Of a stretch of 64,000 bases of DNA, positions 26,408 to 34,617 are shown piece after piece; within the stretch, counting starts at the first letter, position 1, and each line of letters starts with the position of its first letter. Source of the DNA: an uncultured Sulfitobacter sp. Its GTDB lineage: Bacteria; Pseudomonadota; Alphaproteobacteria; Rhodobacterales; Rhodobacteraceae. The notes beneath the pieces are model-generated. The model was not told where the DNA came from. It saw nothing but the letters and a program-made list of their open reading frames with translations, and ran no database searches. Where the stretch lies: NCBI RefSeq assembly GCF_947497275.1, contig NZ_CANMFS010000010.1, positions 51,283-115,282 on the forward strand, written 5' to 3'. The translations under genes were made by a program, and so were the position numbers.

Positions 26408-27847
26408 TCAGGTTTTGGTCGTTCCGGGATCGACGCGTATGACGCCCATCATGCCAGCCGCCTGGTGTTCCAGGATGTGACAGTGGAACATCCAGTCTCC
26501 CGGATTGTCCGCCACGAAGGCGATCTCGACACGTTCCTCGGGTGCCATAAGGACGGTGTCCTGCCATTCGCGATGCCGTGTCGGTTGCCCGTTACGTGCG
26601 ATCACACGGAACGAATGGCCATGAAGATGCATCGGGTGATGCCAGCCGGTACGATTGTTCATTTCGAGCACATGTGACGTGCCCTGTGGCAGGACCAGCA
26701 ATGGGTCCATCATATGACCCGTTGCTGCTTCGCCGTTGATGAACCACATGTTGCCTTCGCGCATCTGGCCCATCATCGACCCCATGTCGCCGCCCATCAT
26801 CATCTGCCCCATCATGCCACCATTGAAGACAATCTGATGCCGTTTGGCCGCTTGCATATCGGGTTCGGCCAGTGGGTTGGGTGGCAACTCCATCGACCAG
26901 TCCGGGACAGCGTCCCGTAACCGATCCGGCTCGTAGGCGAGATCGACGAGACGGTACTCCAAACCATTGTAGAAGGCATCGGTGACGGTCACGCGATCTC
27001 CGGGCTTGCCGGTCATGTCGATTACCAGATCGACACGCATGGCCGGGCCGACCACGACTATGTTCGCGTCTGGTGCATGAGGTGCCACGGGCTGACCGTC
27101 CAAAGCGACAACGACCGGTGCAAGACTACCGAAATCCAGCCCGAATATCCGGGCATTGGCCGCATTGACCAGCCGAAGGCGGATGCGTTCTCCGGATCGC
27201 ACTGCGATGCGGTCAGGGATCTGGCCGTTGATGGTCACGGAATTTCCGATACGACCGCCGTGCATGGCGTCGTGCTGACTTCCGAAGTCGTCCGAAATCT
27301 GTCCATCCCGGGTCATACGCCAGTCATCGAGCATCCAGGTTTGTTCGCGGTCCACGCGGATCGGGTCCGCCTCCTCCACGATCAACGGCCCGGAAAGCCC
27401 ACGTCCGACCTGTTCCGAACTGCGCTGATGAGGATGATACCAGAACGTGCCTGCGTCCAGCGCATCAAACTCGTAAAGGTATTCGCCACCGACCGGTATC
27501 GGGTCTTGTGTCAGGAACGGCACGCCGTCCATCGCATTGGGTGTGCGGATACCATGCCAGTGGACCGTAGTCCCTTCATCCAGCCCATTCCGAGCCAGAA
27601 CACGGATCCGGTCACCCTGGCGCACCCTAATTTCGGGACCGGGAACCGATCCGTTATAGCTCCAGACGTCGGTCGGACCGTAGGGTGCCGGACGCAAAGC
27701 GGCTTGTCCGGACGCAGCGTTGAGCACGAAAAGGTCCTCCGTCGGACCTGCCATCGCTGTTCGGGCGGATGACAGGGCGGATAGGGCTGTGAAAGCGGCA
27801 CCTGTGCGCAGCACGTGCCGTCGTGAAATCAGTCTGTTGAGGGTCAT
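26408..27847 (-). CDS. Second multicopper oxidase, CueO/CopA-like
   Basis: About 479 aa from the ATG at 27847, opening with a Tat leader (SRRHVLRTGAAFTALSALSS). The four copper motifs are complete: HWHG, HPHQRS, HPMHLHGHSF, and HCHILEHQAAGMM. A Met-rich insert (GGMMGQMMMGGDMGSMMGQM) near residue 365 is like the Cu(I)-binding segment of CueO. It would oxidise periplasmic Cu(I). It begins the long minus-strand series DUF411 - Met-rich helix - cytochrome - thioredoxins. Compared with the oxidase at 12492-13850 it is longer and belongs to another subfamily. Confidence 0.93.
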   Translation of the reverse strand: MTLNRLISRRHVLRTGAAFTALSALSSARTAMAGPTEDLFVLNAASGQAALRPAPYGPTDVWSYNGSVPGPEIRVRQGDRIRVLARNGLDEGTTVHWHGIRTPNAMDGVPFLTQDPIPVGGEYLYEFDALDAGTFWYHPHQRSSEQVGRGLSGPLIVEEADPIRVDREQTWMLDDWRMTRDGQISDDFGSQHDAMHGGRIGNSVTINGQIPDRIAVRSGERIRLRLVNAANARIFGLDFGSLAPVVVALDGQPVAPHAPDANIVVVGPAMRVDLVIDMTGKPGDRVTVTDAFYNGLEYRLVDLAYEPDRLRDAVPDWSMELPPNPLAEPDMQAAKRHQIVFNGGMMGQMMMGGDMGSMMGQMREGNMWFINGEAATGHMMDPLLVLPQGTSHVLEMNNRTGWHHPMHLHGHSFRVIARNGQPTRHREWQDTVLMAPEERVEIAFVADNPGDWMFHCHILEHQAAGMMGVIRVDPGTTKT

Positions 27848-27906
27848 CGCAACTGCCTTGATCTGAAAGGGTCGCACTCAGCCAGCATCGGCCAAAACAA
27901 CGGTTA

Positions 27907-27927
27907 GGCCTCGCAACAGGCGAGGCC
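27907..27927 (-). terminator. Hairpin terminator after the CopL-like gene
   Basis: Perfect 8-bp GC-rich arms GGCCTCGC and GCGAGGCC with a 5-nt loop start 11 bp beyond the stop at 27938. On the minus strand no U-tract follows, so partial read-through into the oxidase gene is possible. Confidence 0.6.
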
Positions 27928-27937
27928 GATATCAGGT

Positions 27938-28291
27938 TCAGACAGGCTGCTTGGGAGGAAATGGATCAAGCAAGGGATTGGCGCCGATAAGAAACACGGG
28001 TTCGGTGACCGGGATGAAATTACCTAAGGACATCGCGGTCGGACCCGATTGCATCCACACTAAGATACCAGCCGTGGTGCTCGCGCCGCAGGGTACAGGG
28101 CATTCCCCTACGCAGGACATCCCGTCAGCAAATTCGGTCGGATCGCATCCACCGCAATGGTCGTCCGTGCTTTCGGCCGCGTCCATCTGAGCCATGGATA
28201 CTTCGGCCGCATTCACTGCCGACACACCCGGCGCGATCATGGCGCCGAAGCTCAATGCAAGAATCAAAATGAGCCGGAAAGCTTGTCTCAT
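27938..28291 (-). CDS. Exported Cys-rich CopL-like protein
   Basis: About 117 aa from the ATG at 28291; the longer TTG start would overlap the -10 of the promoter. A signal peptide (QAFRLILILALSFGAMIAPGVSA) precedes a Cys cluster DDHCGGCDP...MSCVGECPVPCGAS. The arrangement matches the exported Cys-rich proteins at 2519-2848 and 15620-16033. A MerR-type promoter directly upstream and a hairpin directly downstream make it a single-gene unit of the copper regulon. It is probably a periplasmic copper sequestration protein. Confidence 0.65.
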   Translation of the reverse strand: MRQAFRLILILALSFGAMIAPGVSAVNAAEVSMAQMDAAESTDDHCGGCDPTEFADGMSCVGECPVPCGASTTAGILVWMQSGPTAMSLGNFIPVTEPVFLIGANPLLDPFPPKQPV

Positions 28292-28297
28292 GTTGCT

Positions 28298-28328
28298 GGT
28301 ATGCAAGCTTCCAGTAGGGGGAGGTCAA
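28298..28328 (-). promoter_or_regulatory. MerR/CueR-type promoter of the CopL-like gene
   Basis: On the minus strand TTGACC (28328-28323), a 19-bp spacer containing TCCCCCTACTGGA, then CATACC (28303-28298), 6 bp before the ATG. The left half of the dyad is degenerate compared with the other four sites, so regulator affinity may be weaker. Confidence 0.7.
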
Positions 28329-28552
28329 GAAGTAATCCATAACATAAGCGTGACATTGGTCAGCGAGGCGTCAAGCCGAAGCCACGACGCCGAGGCCTTG
28401 GAGTCAACAACGCGAGAGCCAACCGCATTTGCCAAGGAGCGCCAGAGGATGGTTTTAGAGCAATCTCCGAGACGAGAGTTGTACATCGGTACAATGTATG
28501 CTCGGAGGAAGGCGGCCACCCGAATTCGTTCATACGGATGGCCACCCCAGTG

Positions 28553-29176
28553 TTAACCTGCGTCTTTGAACTCGGCGTATTCACCGCGCACCTGAACGGT
28601 GACGGTGGCATCGGAGCTGTCGCGGTTGCGCCAGAACCAGCCGTGCTCTCCGTCGAAGGCGGCGATGATCTCGCCCTCGTCCCCCGTGGAGCCGCGGCCT
28701 TTCTGATAGGTGATCGAGTTGCCGCCACCATGGCCATGCATGTCAAAGTTCACCCGGCCACCTTCGACGAGCATCCGGTATTCCACCGTTTGGCCTTCTT
28801 CCATCACCAGCTTCCATTCGGCACTGTCACCGGGGGCCAGAGTGAAGGTGGTCTCGTCGCGCCAGACTTCGACCTCCTGTGCGTGTGCCGCGCCGACAAA
28901 AAGCCCGAAGATATCGTTCATCAGGCTCGACTGCTCTTCTGGCTCAAGCTCCAACAGCCTGTCGGCCTCGGCCTCCTCTGCGAGCTGGCTCTTGATCTCA
29001 CCCATCTCGCTTAGCCCAAGAACGCCGCCGATCCCGGTCGGGTCGATGTTGTATTCGGCGGGTAGCACGACGGTCACAAGGATAGCGACGGCGCTGGCCG
29101 CCGCGATGGCGGTCGAACGGATGAGCTGCGCTGAGCTTGGCAATTCATCGAGGCTCGGTTTTTCTGCGTTGAACAT
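28553..29176 (-). CDS. Transmembrane anchor protein beside HupE
   Basis: About 207 aa from the ATG at 29176, which follows GGAGA at good spacing; a TTG 12 nt earlier is less likely. A single membrane helix (STAIAAASAVAILVTVVLP, about 26-44) is followed by an acidic stretch and then a periplasmic beta domain with a HGHGGG metal-like site (FDMHGHGGGNS) and WFWRN. Proteins of this type accompany HupE/UreJ in alphaproteobacterial metal islands. It probably assists nickel or cobalt transfer in the periplasm; no activity has been shown that I know of. Confidence 0.7.
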   Translation of the reverse strand: MFNAEKPSLDELPSSAQLIRSTAIAAASAVAILVTVVLPAEYNIDPTGIGGVLGLSEMGEIKSQLAEEAEADRLLELEPEEQSSLMNDIFGLFVGAAHAQEVEVWRDETTFTLAPGDSAEWKLVMEEGQTVEYRMLVEGGRVNFDMHGHGGGNSITYQKGRGSTGDEGEIIAAFDGEHGWFWRNRDSSDATVTVQVRGEYAEFKDAG

Positions 29177-29193
29177 TTGGGTCTCCAATTTTC

Positions 29194-29922
29194 TTAGGTG
29201 GCTACGAAATAGCCGGTGATTTGCAAGCCCATGAGAATGAAACCCATGGACATCATGACGACGTTGGCGGTGTAGGCTTGGGCAAAGAAGTTCGGGGATT
29301 TCCGCCAGTAGCCCATGACGATGAGGATCACGGCGAGCGCCATTAGCTGGCCCAGCTCGACGCCGACGTTGAACGCCAGGAGGTTGGCCAGTAGCCCGTC
29401 CGAAGCGATCTCGTATTCAAGGATCTTGGTGGCTAGGCCCGTGCCGTGGAAAAAGCCGAAGATCAGCGTCGCGGCCTTGGTATTCGGTTGAAAACCAAAC
29501 CAGCGCTGGTAGGCCCCCAGATTGTCGAGCGCCTTATAGGCAACGGACAGACCGATGATTGCATCAACGATATAGGCGTTGATGCCCCATCCGAACCAAA
29601 CGCCTGCCAGCATCGTGGTCGAATGTCCGACAGCAAAGATGCTGACATAGATGCCCACGTCCTTCATCTTGTAAAGAAAGAAGACGACGCCGAGAAGGAA
29701 CAGGATATGGTCGTATCCGGTCACCATGTGTTTGGCACCGAGATACATGAAGGGAATGATGTTCACCCCCCAGATTTCCTGGATGTAACCCGCGTCGCCG
29801 GGCGTAACGTTGTGCGCTAAGGCATGGCCTGCGCTGAGAACGAGCAAGGTTATCGTGATAAAGGACAGGATCACGATCCGGCCTATGCCTGGATCGGTCC
29901 AGCCCCGATGGACTGTGTTCAT
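29194..29922 (-). CDS. HupE/UreJ-family nickel/cobalt membrane protein
   Basis: A 242-aa inner-membrane protein with six to seven helices. The signature VTGYDHILFLLGVVFF (His and Asp ligands) plus VGHSTTM and FFHGTGLATKILEYE are typical of HupE/UreJ permeases that move nickel or cobalt. No urease or hydrogenase genes are nearby, so here it most likely belongs to a metal tolerance module with the anchor protein downstream and the RcnR/MFS pair upstream. The start at 29922 keeps the signal-like first helix. Confidence 0.85.
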   Translation of the reverse strand: MNTVHRGWTDPGIGRIVILSFITITLLVLSAGHALAHNVTPGDAGYIQEIWGVNIIPFMYLGAKHMVTGYDHILFLLGVVFFLYKMKDVGIYVSIFAVGHSTTMLAGVWFGWGINAYIVDAIIGLSVAYKALDNLGAYQRWFGFQPNTKAATLIFGFFHGTGLATKILEYEIASDGLLANLLAFNVGVELGQLMALAVILIVMGYWRKSPNFFAQAYTANVVMMSMGFILMGLQITGYFVAT

Positions 29923-29983
29923 GGATTGAACTCCGCATATGTGTTTGATGATCACTTGGAATGCGCCACTGGCGCGCGGTCGA

Positions 29984-30340
29984 TCACACTCGGGGAGGTC
30001 GTTCGATCTGGTGTATCAGCAGGGGATTCGCTGTCGCGGCACTCAGCCACCATGCGGTCTTGTAAACTTCCATGGGATGAGACGACAGGTCAGGACCGGG
30101 CACAACCGCTTGGCTGTGATCGTGATCCATACTGTCGTGGCTATGTCCATGCGCTGCCCAAGCCAGGTCTTCTTCCAGACCATGCGAATGCCCGTGCTCG
30201 GCGATCATTTCCGCATGGTCCTGAAGAACGTTTAGAATTGCGGGCGTGTGAGAAGTTGCAGGCACAACTGACCAGACAAGAATGGCTGCGCACAGAAACG
30301 TAGCGCAGGCAGTCCTTCCAATTGTCCGTATCCGTGTCAT
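29984..30340 (-). CDS. His-rich exported protein of the nickel/cobalt module
   Basis: About 118 aa from the ATG at 30340 with a signal peptide (ATFLCAAILVWSVVPATS). The mature chain has His clusters EHGHSHGLEED and AAHGHSHDSMDHDHS, expected to bind Ni(II) or Co(II). It is divergent from the RcnR-type repressor gene, and the 85-bp gap contains a 7-bp inverted repeat operator, so both sides are probably repressed by the same protein. No named family recognised. Confidence 0.7.
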   Translation of the reverse strand: MTRIRTIGRTACATFLCAAILVWSVVPATSHTPAILNVLQDHAEMIAEHGHSHGLEEDLAWAAHGHSHDSMDHDHSQAVVPGPDLSSHPMEVYKTAWWLSAATANPLLIHQIERPPRV

Positions 30341-30396
30341 CAGATCTGCCTGCCCGCTCGACTTTTTTTGTGGCGCATCGGGGCACCATCTTGTTC

Positions 30397-30415
30397 TATC
30401 CTCTGGGGGAGGATA
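30397..30415. promoter_or_regulatory. Operator-like inverted repeat for the RcnR/CsoR-type repressor
   Basis: Perfect 7-bp arms TATCCTC and GAGGATA flank a TGGGG centre, 10 bp before the repressor ATG and about 57 bp before the divergent His-rich gene. G/C-tract inverted repeats are the known recognition pattern of RcnR/CsoR-family repressors. The right arm doubles as the ribosome site of the repressor, implying autoregulation. Confidence 0.75.
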
Positions 30416-30425
30416 AGAAACCAAT

Positions 30426-30686
30426 ATGACAAATTCCCCGGTACATGCAACCCATCCCGCCTTGATTGCCCGGCTGAAACGCGCTGACGGCCATTTACGC
30501 GCCGTGATCGAAATGATCGAGGCGGGCAAACCTTGCTTGGAAATTGCTCAGCAGATGCAAGCGGTCGAAAAGGCCGTGACGAACGCCAAGCGTGCGCTGA
30601 TCCATGATCACATGGATCATTGTATTGACGTTGAAAGTTCCGAAACTGATCGCGCCGAGTTGCGGGCGATCGCCCGATATCTCTGA
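30426..30686 (+). CDS. RcnR/CsoR-family metal-sensing repressor
   Basis: An 86-aa all-helical repressor. The pattern H-P-A-L-I-A-R-L-K-R-A-D-G-H with N-terminal His (HATHPALIARLKRADGHL) and CLEIAQQMQAVEKAV, then HDHMDHC, fits nickel/cobalt sensors of the RcnR/DmeR group: a Cys around residue 38 plus several His, rather than the Cys-His-Cys of copper CsoR. The MFS exporter gene follows after 8 bp, and an operator-like repeat lies in front. Confidence 0.88.
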   Translation: MTNSPVHATHPALIARLKRADGHLRAVIEMIEAGKPCLEIAQQMQAVEKAVTNAKRALIHDHMDHCIDVESSETDRAELRAIARYL

Positions 30687-30694
30687 GGCCGACC

Positions 30695-32014
30695 ATGCTC
30701 GATATTCTCTCCGACCGCACTTATCGGCACCTGTTTATGGCGCAGGTCGTAGCCCTTCTGGGTACTGGACTCGCCACAGTCGCACTCGGCCTACTCGCTT
30801 TCGATCTTGCGGGAGATGGGGCGGCGCTGGTCCTCGGCGCAGTCTTCACCATCAAGATGGTGGCCTATGTCGGCATCGCCCCCATTGCCGGGGCCTTCGC
30901 TGACCGGGTGCCGCGCCGGGCGCTACTGGTAACGCTTGACTTGGTGCGGGCGGGCGTGGCGTTGGCGCTGCCGTTCGTGACAGAGGTGTGGCAGGTCTAC
31001 GTCCTGATCTTCCTGCTTCAATCGGCTTCCGCCGCCTTCACGCCAACCTTTCAGGCGACGATCCCGGACGTCTTGCCCGAAGAGGCGCGCTATACACGCG
31101 CCCTGTCGCTGTCCCGGCTAGCCTATGATCTCGAAAACATCATCAGTCCGACCCTGGCCGCGCTTCTGTTGGCGGTGATGTCCTACAACTCGCTTTTCCT
31201 CGGCACGGTCGTCGGTTTTGCCGCATCGGCCCTTCTGGTTGTTTCGGTCCTGCTGCCGAGTCCCCGACCATCCGAGCCGCGCGGTGTCTATGATCGCACG
31301 ACGCGCGGGATCCGCATCTATCTGGCCACGCCCCGCTTGCGCGGGCTCTTGGCGTTGAACCTCGCCGCAGCGGCGGCAGGCGCGATGGTACTGGTCAATA
31401 CCGTCGTTTTGGTCCGCGGATCGCTCGGCCTATCAGAGAGTGCACTGGCCTGGACGATGTTTGCATTCGGCGCGGGCTCCATGACAGCCGCGCTGCTTTT
31501 GCCCCGCGTGCTGGATTCGCTGCCCGATCGTCCTGTGATGTTTGGCGGCGCGCTGCTGATGGTGGCGACACTTCTGGGGCTGGGGGTGGCAGTTCTAATG
31601 GCCGGGCTCGGCTGGTCCATCCTTCTGACAGCCTGGGTACTGGTGGGGTTGGGGTATTCCGCCGTTCTCACCCCTTCGGGCCGGTTGCTGCGCCGCTCCG
31701 CCCACGCCGGGGACCGCCCGGCACTCTTCGCGGCGCAGTTCGCGCTGTCGCACGCCTGCTGGCTTGTGACCTATCCGCTGTCGGGCTGGCTGCTGACGGT
31801 CTATGGCTTCGTTCCTGCACTGATCGGACTTGCCCTCATCGCTGCCTTCGGAATGATCGCAGCGCTGAAACTCTGGCCATCCGGCGATCCCGTTGAGCTT
31901 GAGCACACCCATAAAAATCTGCCGCTGGATCACCCGCATCTGCAAGGGCATCGCAGGCACAGCCATGCCTTGATCATTGACGAGAGCCACCCTCGCTGGG
32001 CTACCCATTTATAA
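30695..32014 (+). CDS. MFS exporter with His-rich C-terminus (NreB-like)
   Basis: A 439-aa major-facilitator protein with 12 helices. The MFS A-like motif is GAFADRVPRRALL (about 66). The last about 35 residues are a cytoplasmic His-rich tail (HTHKNLPLDHPHLQGHRRHS), like that of the nickel exporter NreB. It is co-transcribed with the RcnR-type repressor. Nickel or cobalt efflux is the most likely role; substrate is inferred from the tail and neighbours. Confidence 0.85.
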   Translation: MLDILSDRTYRHLFMAQVVALLGTGLATVALGLLAFDLAGDGAALVLGAVFTIKMVAYVGIAPIAGAFADRVPRRALLVTLDLVRAGVALALPFVTEVWQVYVLIFLLQSASAAFTPTFQATIPDVLPEEARYTRALSLSRLAYDLENIISPTLAALLLAVMSYNSLFLGTVVGFAASALLVVSVLLPSPRPSEPRGVYDRTTRGIRIYLATPRLRGLLALNLAAAAAGAMVLVNTVVLVRGSLGLSESALAWTMFAFGAGSMTAALLLPRVLDSLPDRPVMFGGALLMVATLLGLGVAVLMAGLGWSILLTAWVLVGLGYSAVLTPSGRLLRRSAHAGDRPALFAAQFALSHACWLVTYPLSGWLLTVYGFVPALIGLALIAAFGMIAALKLWPSGDPVELEHTHKNLPLDHPHLQGHRRHSHALIIDESHPRWATHL

Positions 32015-32183
32015 GCCGTAGCAAGGCACGAAGACTGGACATAGGCGGTTCGTGTTCTTCTATGCGGACATTCGTGCTTCCCGCAACATTCGCCAAAGTG
32101 GGTTCGATGCGCGAATTCTGTGCAGGTTGGTTAGCGGCAGCGTTGACTTTAACATAAACTGTCGCCTCCACAAAGAGCACGGC

Positions 32184-33251
32184 TTAAGTTGCGACCCTCC
32201 ACATCCGATACCGCCCCTGCCCGGTCATCTCGCGGATCAGACCGCGCGCTTCCATCCAAGCAAGGTTGCGCTGGACGGACGCACGACTGGCGGCGGTCAG
32301 GGCCTCGGCCATCGGAGCGGACACGAGCGGCCATTCGGTAAGTACCGCGCACAAGGCCGGGGGCGTGCGGCCCGAGAGCGTGCTCATTTCGGTTTCCGCC
32401 CTCACCGACCATGCCTCGATATCGTCGAGGTGCCGCATTGCGGTCAGACTTGCCGTTTGCATCCCGTCGAGCCATCGCACCAGACGTTCACCGGGTGGAC
32501 CACCGGGGCGCAGTCCCCCTGCCCCGCCCATGGCCAGAGGCGCAAAGACCAGCCCCTTGCCCTCGCTGGCCGCAATCCGTGCGGCTGTGACCGCCGCTTC
32601 CATCCGGTCGCCGTACTGCCCGAGGCCCGCGAGACTCCAGAGATGGAAGCCCATGCACGCGCGTGTGATTGGGTGAAGATCCGCGGCTTGCGCCATGAGA
32701 TCGAGCCAACCGCCCGCGCGATCCGCGAACGGTTCTGCTTCAACGGCGAGGTTCTCGGGGTCGCGGCGATCGAGGAAGGCGGACAGGTCCACTTCCGGTC
32801 TAGGGCCGCCGGTCAGGCGGCGCACCGCCCATCCGACCCGCGAAAGCGCCGTGGTGTCGTCGTGAACGCCGGACAGGCGCATGGATATCCAGAGCGCCAG
32901 CCGATCCGGGCCAATCCGGTCGCCTGCGAACCAGCTGAGGTCTGCCGCCTCCATCAGCGCGAGCCTGTGCCGCCAGCCTTCAGGGGAACGGTGCAGACGG
33001 TCATCCAGCGCGCCAATCCGGCCAGCCATACGGGCGAGATGGGCGGCAATGCTTGCCTCTGCCTTCCGCCAATCGTCGAGGACTGCGGTTTCACGAAGCT
33101 CTGCCCTCGGTCCTGGCGGCAGATAATCTGGCTCCACTTCCATCGGACCGGGTAGGAACCACAGGTCGTCCTCAGACGTCTCTTCAAGCCCTTCCGTATC
33201 CACTCGAGGATATTCAAAATTATCATATTGTGTAGATACTTGAGGCTTCAT
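32184..33251 (-). CDS. RHE_PE00001-family plasmid protein
   Basis: A 355-aa protein matching the RHE_PE00001 family (DUF1612-type body with a C-terminal helix-turn-helix: RASVQRNLAWMEARGLIREMTG). The family is widespread on rhizobial and rhodobacterial plasmids and has no proven role; the HTH suggests DNA binding. It converges with the MFS gene (170-bp gap with nothing recognisable) and is divergent from the resolvase gene. It marks the change from metal-resistance cargo to replication functions. Confidence 0.75.
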   Translation of the reverse strand: MKPQVSTQYDNFEYPRVDTEGLEETSEDDLWFLPGPMEVEPDYLPPGPRAELRETAVLDDWRKAEASIAAHLARMAGRIGALDDRLHRSPEGWRHRLALMEAADLSWFAGDRIGPDRLALWISMRLSGVHDDTTALSRVGWAVRRLTGGPRPEVDLSAFLDRRDPENLAVEAEPFADRAGGWLDLMAQAADLHPITRACMGFHLWSLAGLGQYGDRMEAAVTAARIAASEGKGLVFAPLAMGGAGGLRPGGPPGERLVRWLDGMQTASLTAMRHLDDIEAWSVRAETEMSTLSGRTPPALCAVLTEWPLVSAPMAEALTAASRASVQRNLAWMEARGLIREMTGQGRYRMWRVAT

Positions 33252-33475
33252 ATGTGCAAAATACGGCAGTTTTGCGTTTTACCCAAGTGTTTTGTCAGGG
33301 TGCACCTGCACACCTTATATGGTGCGCGCGCGGTGGCCTGCGAGATATCCCTGATCGCGCTCAGCATATGAAAACCAAGGGGTTTTTGATGAGCAGCACC
33401 ACAGAAGGCGCTCTTGCATCTGTTTACAAACGGTCGTTTATTGATGATACATGAAACTGCAAAAAGACTGTTTTG

Positions 33476-34360
33476 ATGCCATTGATAGGTTACGCGCGCG
33501 TTTCAACCGAGGACCAAACCCCCCTGCCCCAGTCGCAGGCCCTGAAATCAGCAGGATGCGCCGAGATACATGAAGAACAGGCCTCGGGCGGCAATCGCGC
33601 GCGGCCTGTGCTGGCGCGGGTGCTTGAACGGATCGGCAAGGGCGACACGCTGGTCGTCGTTCGAATCGACCGGCTGGCGCGGTCGCTGTCGCATCTACTG
33701 GAGGTGATCGAGCGGCTGGAGGCCAAGGGTGCGTTCTTCCGCTCCATCCAAGACCCGATCGACACCGCATCCCCGCAAGGCAAGTTCACGCTGCAGGTTC
33801 TGGGCGCCGCGGCCGAGTTCGAGCGGGCGCTGATCCGCGAACGTACCAAGGCGGGGCTGGCGAGCGCCCGTACCAAGGGCCGGGTCGGCGGGAACCCCGG
33901 ACTGCGGGCCAAAGACCCTGCTGCTTTTCGTAAGGTGCGGTTGGCGCGACAGGACGGCTACATGGAGCGTCTGAACGAGACGGCACAAGATTGGGTGCCC
34001 CATGTGCGACGGTTGCGCCCCGACTTGGCCTGGGAAGACGTGGTGCGCATCATCAACGGGCCCTTGCCCGAGGCGCGTCGCTGGACCCAAAGCCGCCTGC
34101 TCCGCGCTGTGAAGGCCTATGTCCGCGACGGCTTCCTGGCTACCGAGGTGCTGGCCCGCGCCGGGCGCCGCGAAACCGACGACCGCCTGCCCGCCATTAT
34201 TGCTGGCATCAAGGGCGCAGATCCCGACATCACGCTTCAAGCGATCTGTGAACGGCTGGAATCTATGCGCGAACGCACGCCTCGTGGCCGAACGAGATGG
34301 CAGCCGTCTTCGGTGAAAATGCTGTTGGAGCGGGCCGAGAGGCTGGGCTTGCTCGACTGA
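33476..34360 (+). CDS. Serine recombinase (resolvase family)
   Basis: A 294-aa protein. The N-terminal catalytic domain has the active Ser in GYARVSTEDQ (about residue 10), RIDRLARSLSHLL and LGAAAEFERALIRERTKAGL. Residues about 185-294 extend beyond a normal 190-aa resolvase with an extra helical region ending in an HTH-like RTRWQPSSVKMLLERAE. It may resolve plasmid multimers, a sensible role next to repABC, or be left from a Tn3-like element; no transposase is adjacent. ATG at 33476 preferred over the TTG 3 nt earlier. The 224-bp upstream gap contains short A/T-rich repeats that could be a res site. Confidence 0.85.
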   Translation: MPLIGYARVSTEDQTPLPQSQALKSAGCAEIHEEQASGGNRARPVLARVLERIGKGDTLVVVRIDRLARSLSHLLEVIERLEAKGAFFRSIQDPIDTASPQGKFTLQVLGAAAEFERALIRERTKAGLASARTKGRVGGNPGLRAKDPAAFRKVRLARQDGYMERLNETAQDWVPHVRRLRPDLAWEDVVRIINGPLPEARRWTQSRLLRAVKAYVRDGFLATEVLARAGRRETDDRLPAIIAGIKGADPDITLQAICERLESMRERTPRGRTRWQPSSVKMLLERAERLGLLD

Positions 34361-34564
34361 GATCCCCAAGAATCGCCCATCCGATTCTGCCGACTGATTT
34401 CTGTACGCACTCACAATACATCTTGTGGTCACTTCGTAGCTGGCAACGAGGTGTTGAAGTAGAGTGAGAGCGCAGTCGCCCAAACCGCTGATTTTTAACA
34501 GTTTACCTTCGACAGAAATCGGTGCCTTCAACGCCCTCAGGCAGCTCAACGGTTTGGTCTGGAT

Positions 34565-34573
34565 TTATCCACA
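34565..34573 (+). other. DnaA box upstream of repA
   Basis: A perfect TTATCCACA, the consensus DnaA site, 44 bp before the repA ATG. It may help regulate repABC or mark an accessory origin element. Confidence 0.5.
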
Positions 34574-34617
34574 ATATCTGTTAAGCTTTGCAAAACAATA
34601 AAGACTTGAGGGCAGTG

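Noticed and set aside
28325..28556. Short frames on both strands between the CopL-like gene and the anchor protein
   Set aside because: No ribosome site or family; the two GGGTGGCC copies here are direct, not inverted. I see nothing I can support in this gap.
32044..33155. Long plus-strand reading frames opposite the RHE_PE00001 gene
   Set aside because: They have no ribosome sites, show Arg/Pro-rich antisense composition and overlap a gene with a recognisable family and HTH.
33252..33475. res site for the resolvase
   Set aside because: A few A/T-rich half-repeats occur (TGTTTACAAACG, GTTTATTGATGATACAT), but three paired subsites could not be laid out by eye.
33473..34360. Complete transposon around the resolvase
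   Set aside because: No transposase and no terminal inverted repeats were found near the gene; a plasmid multimer resolvase is as likely.
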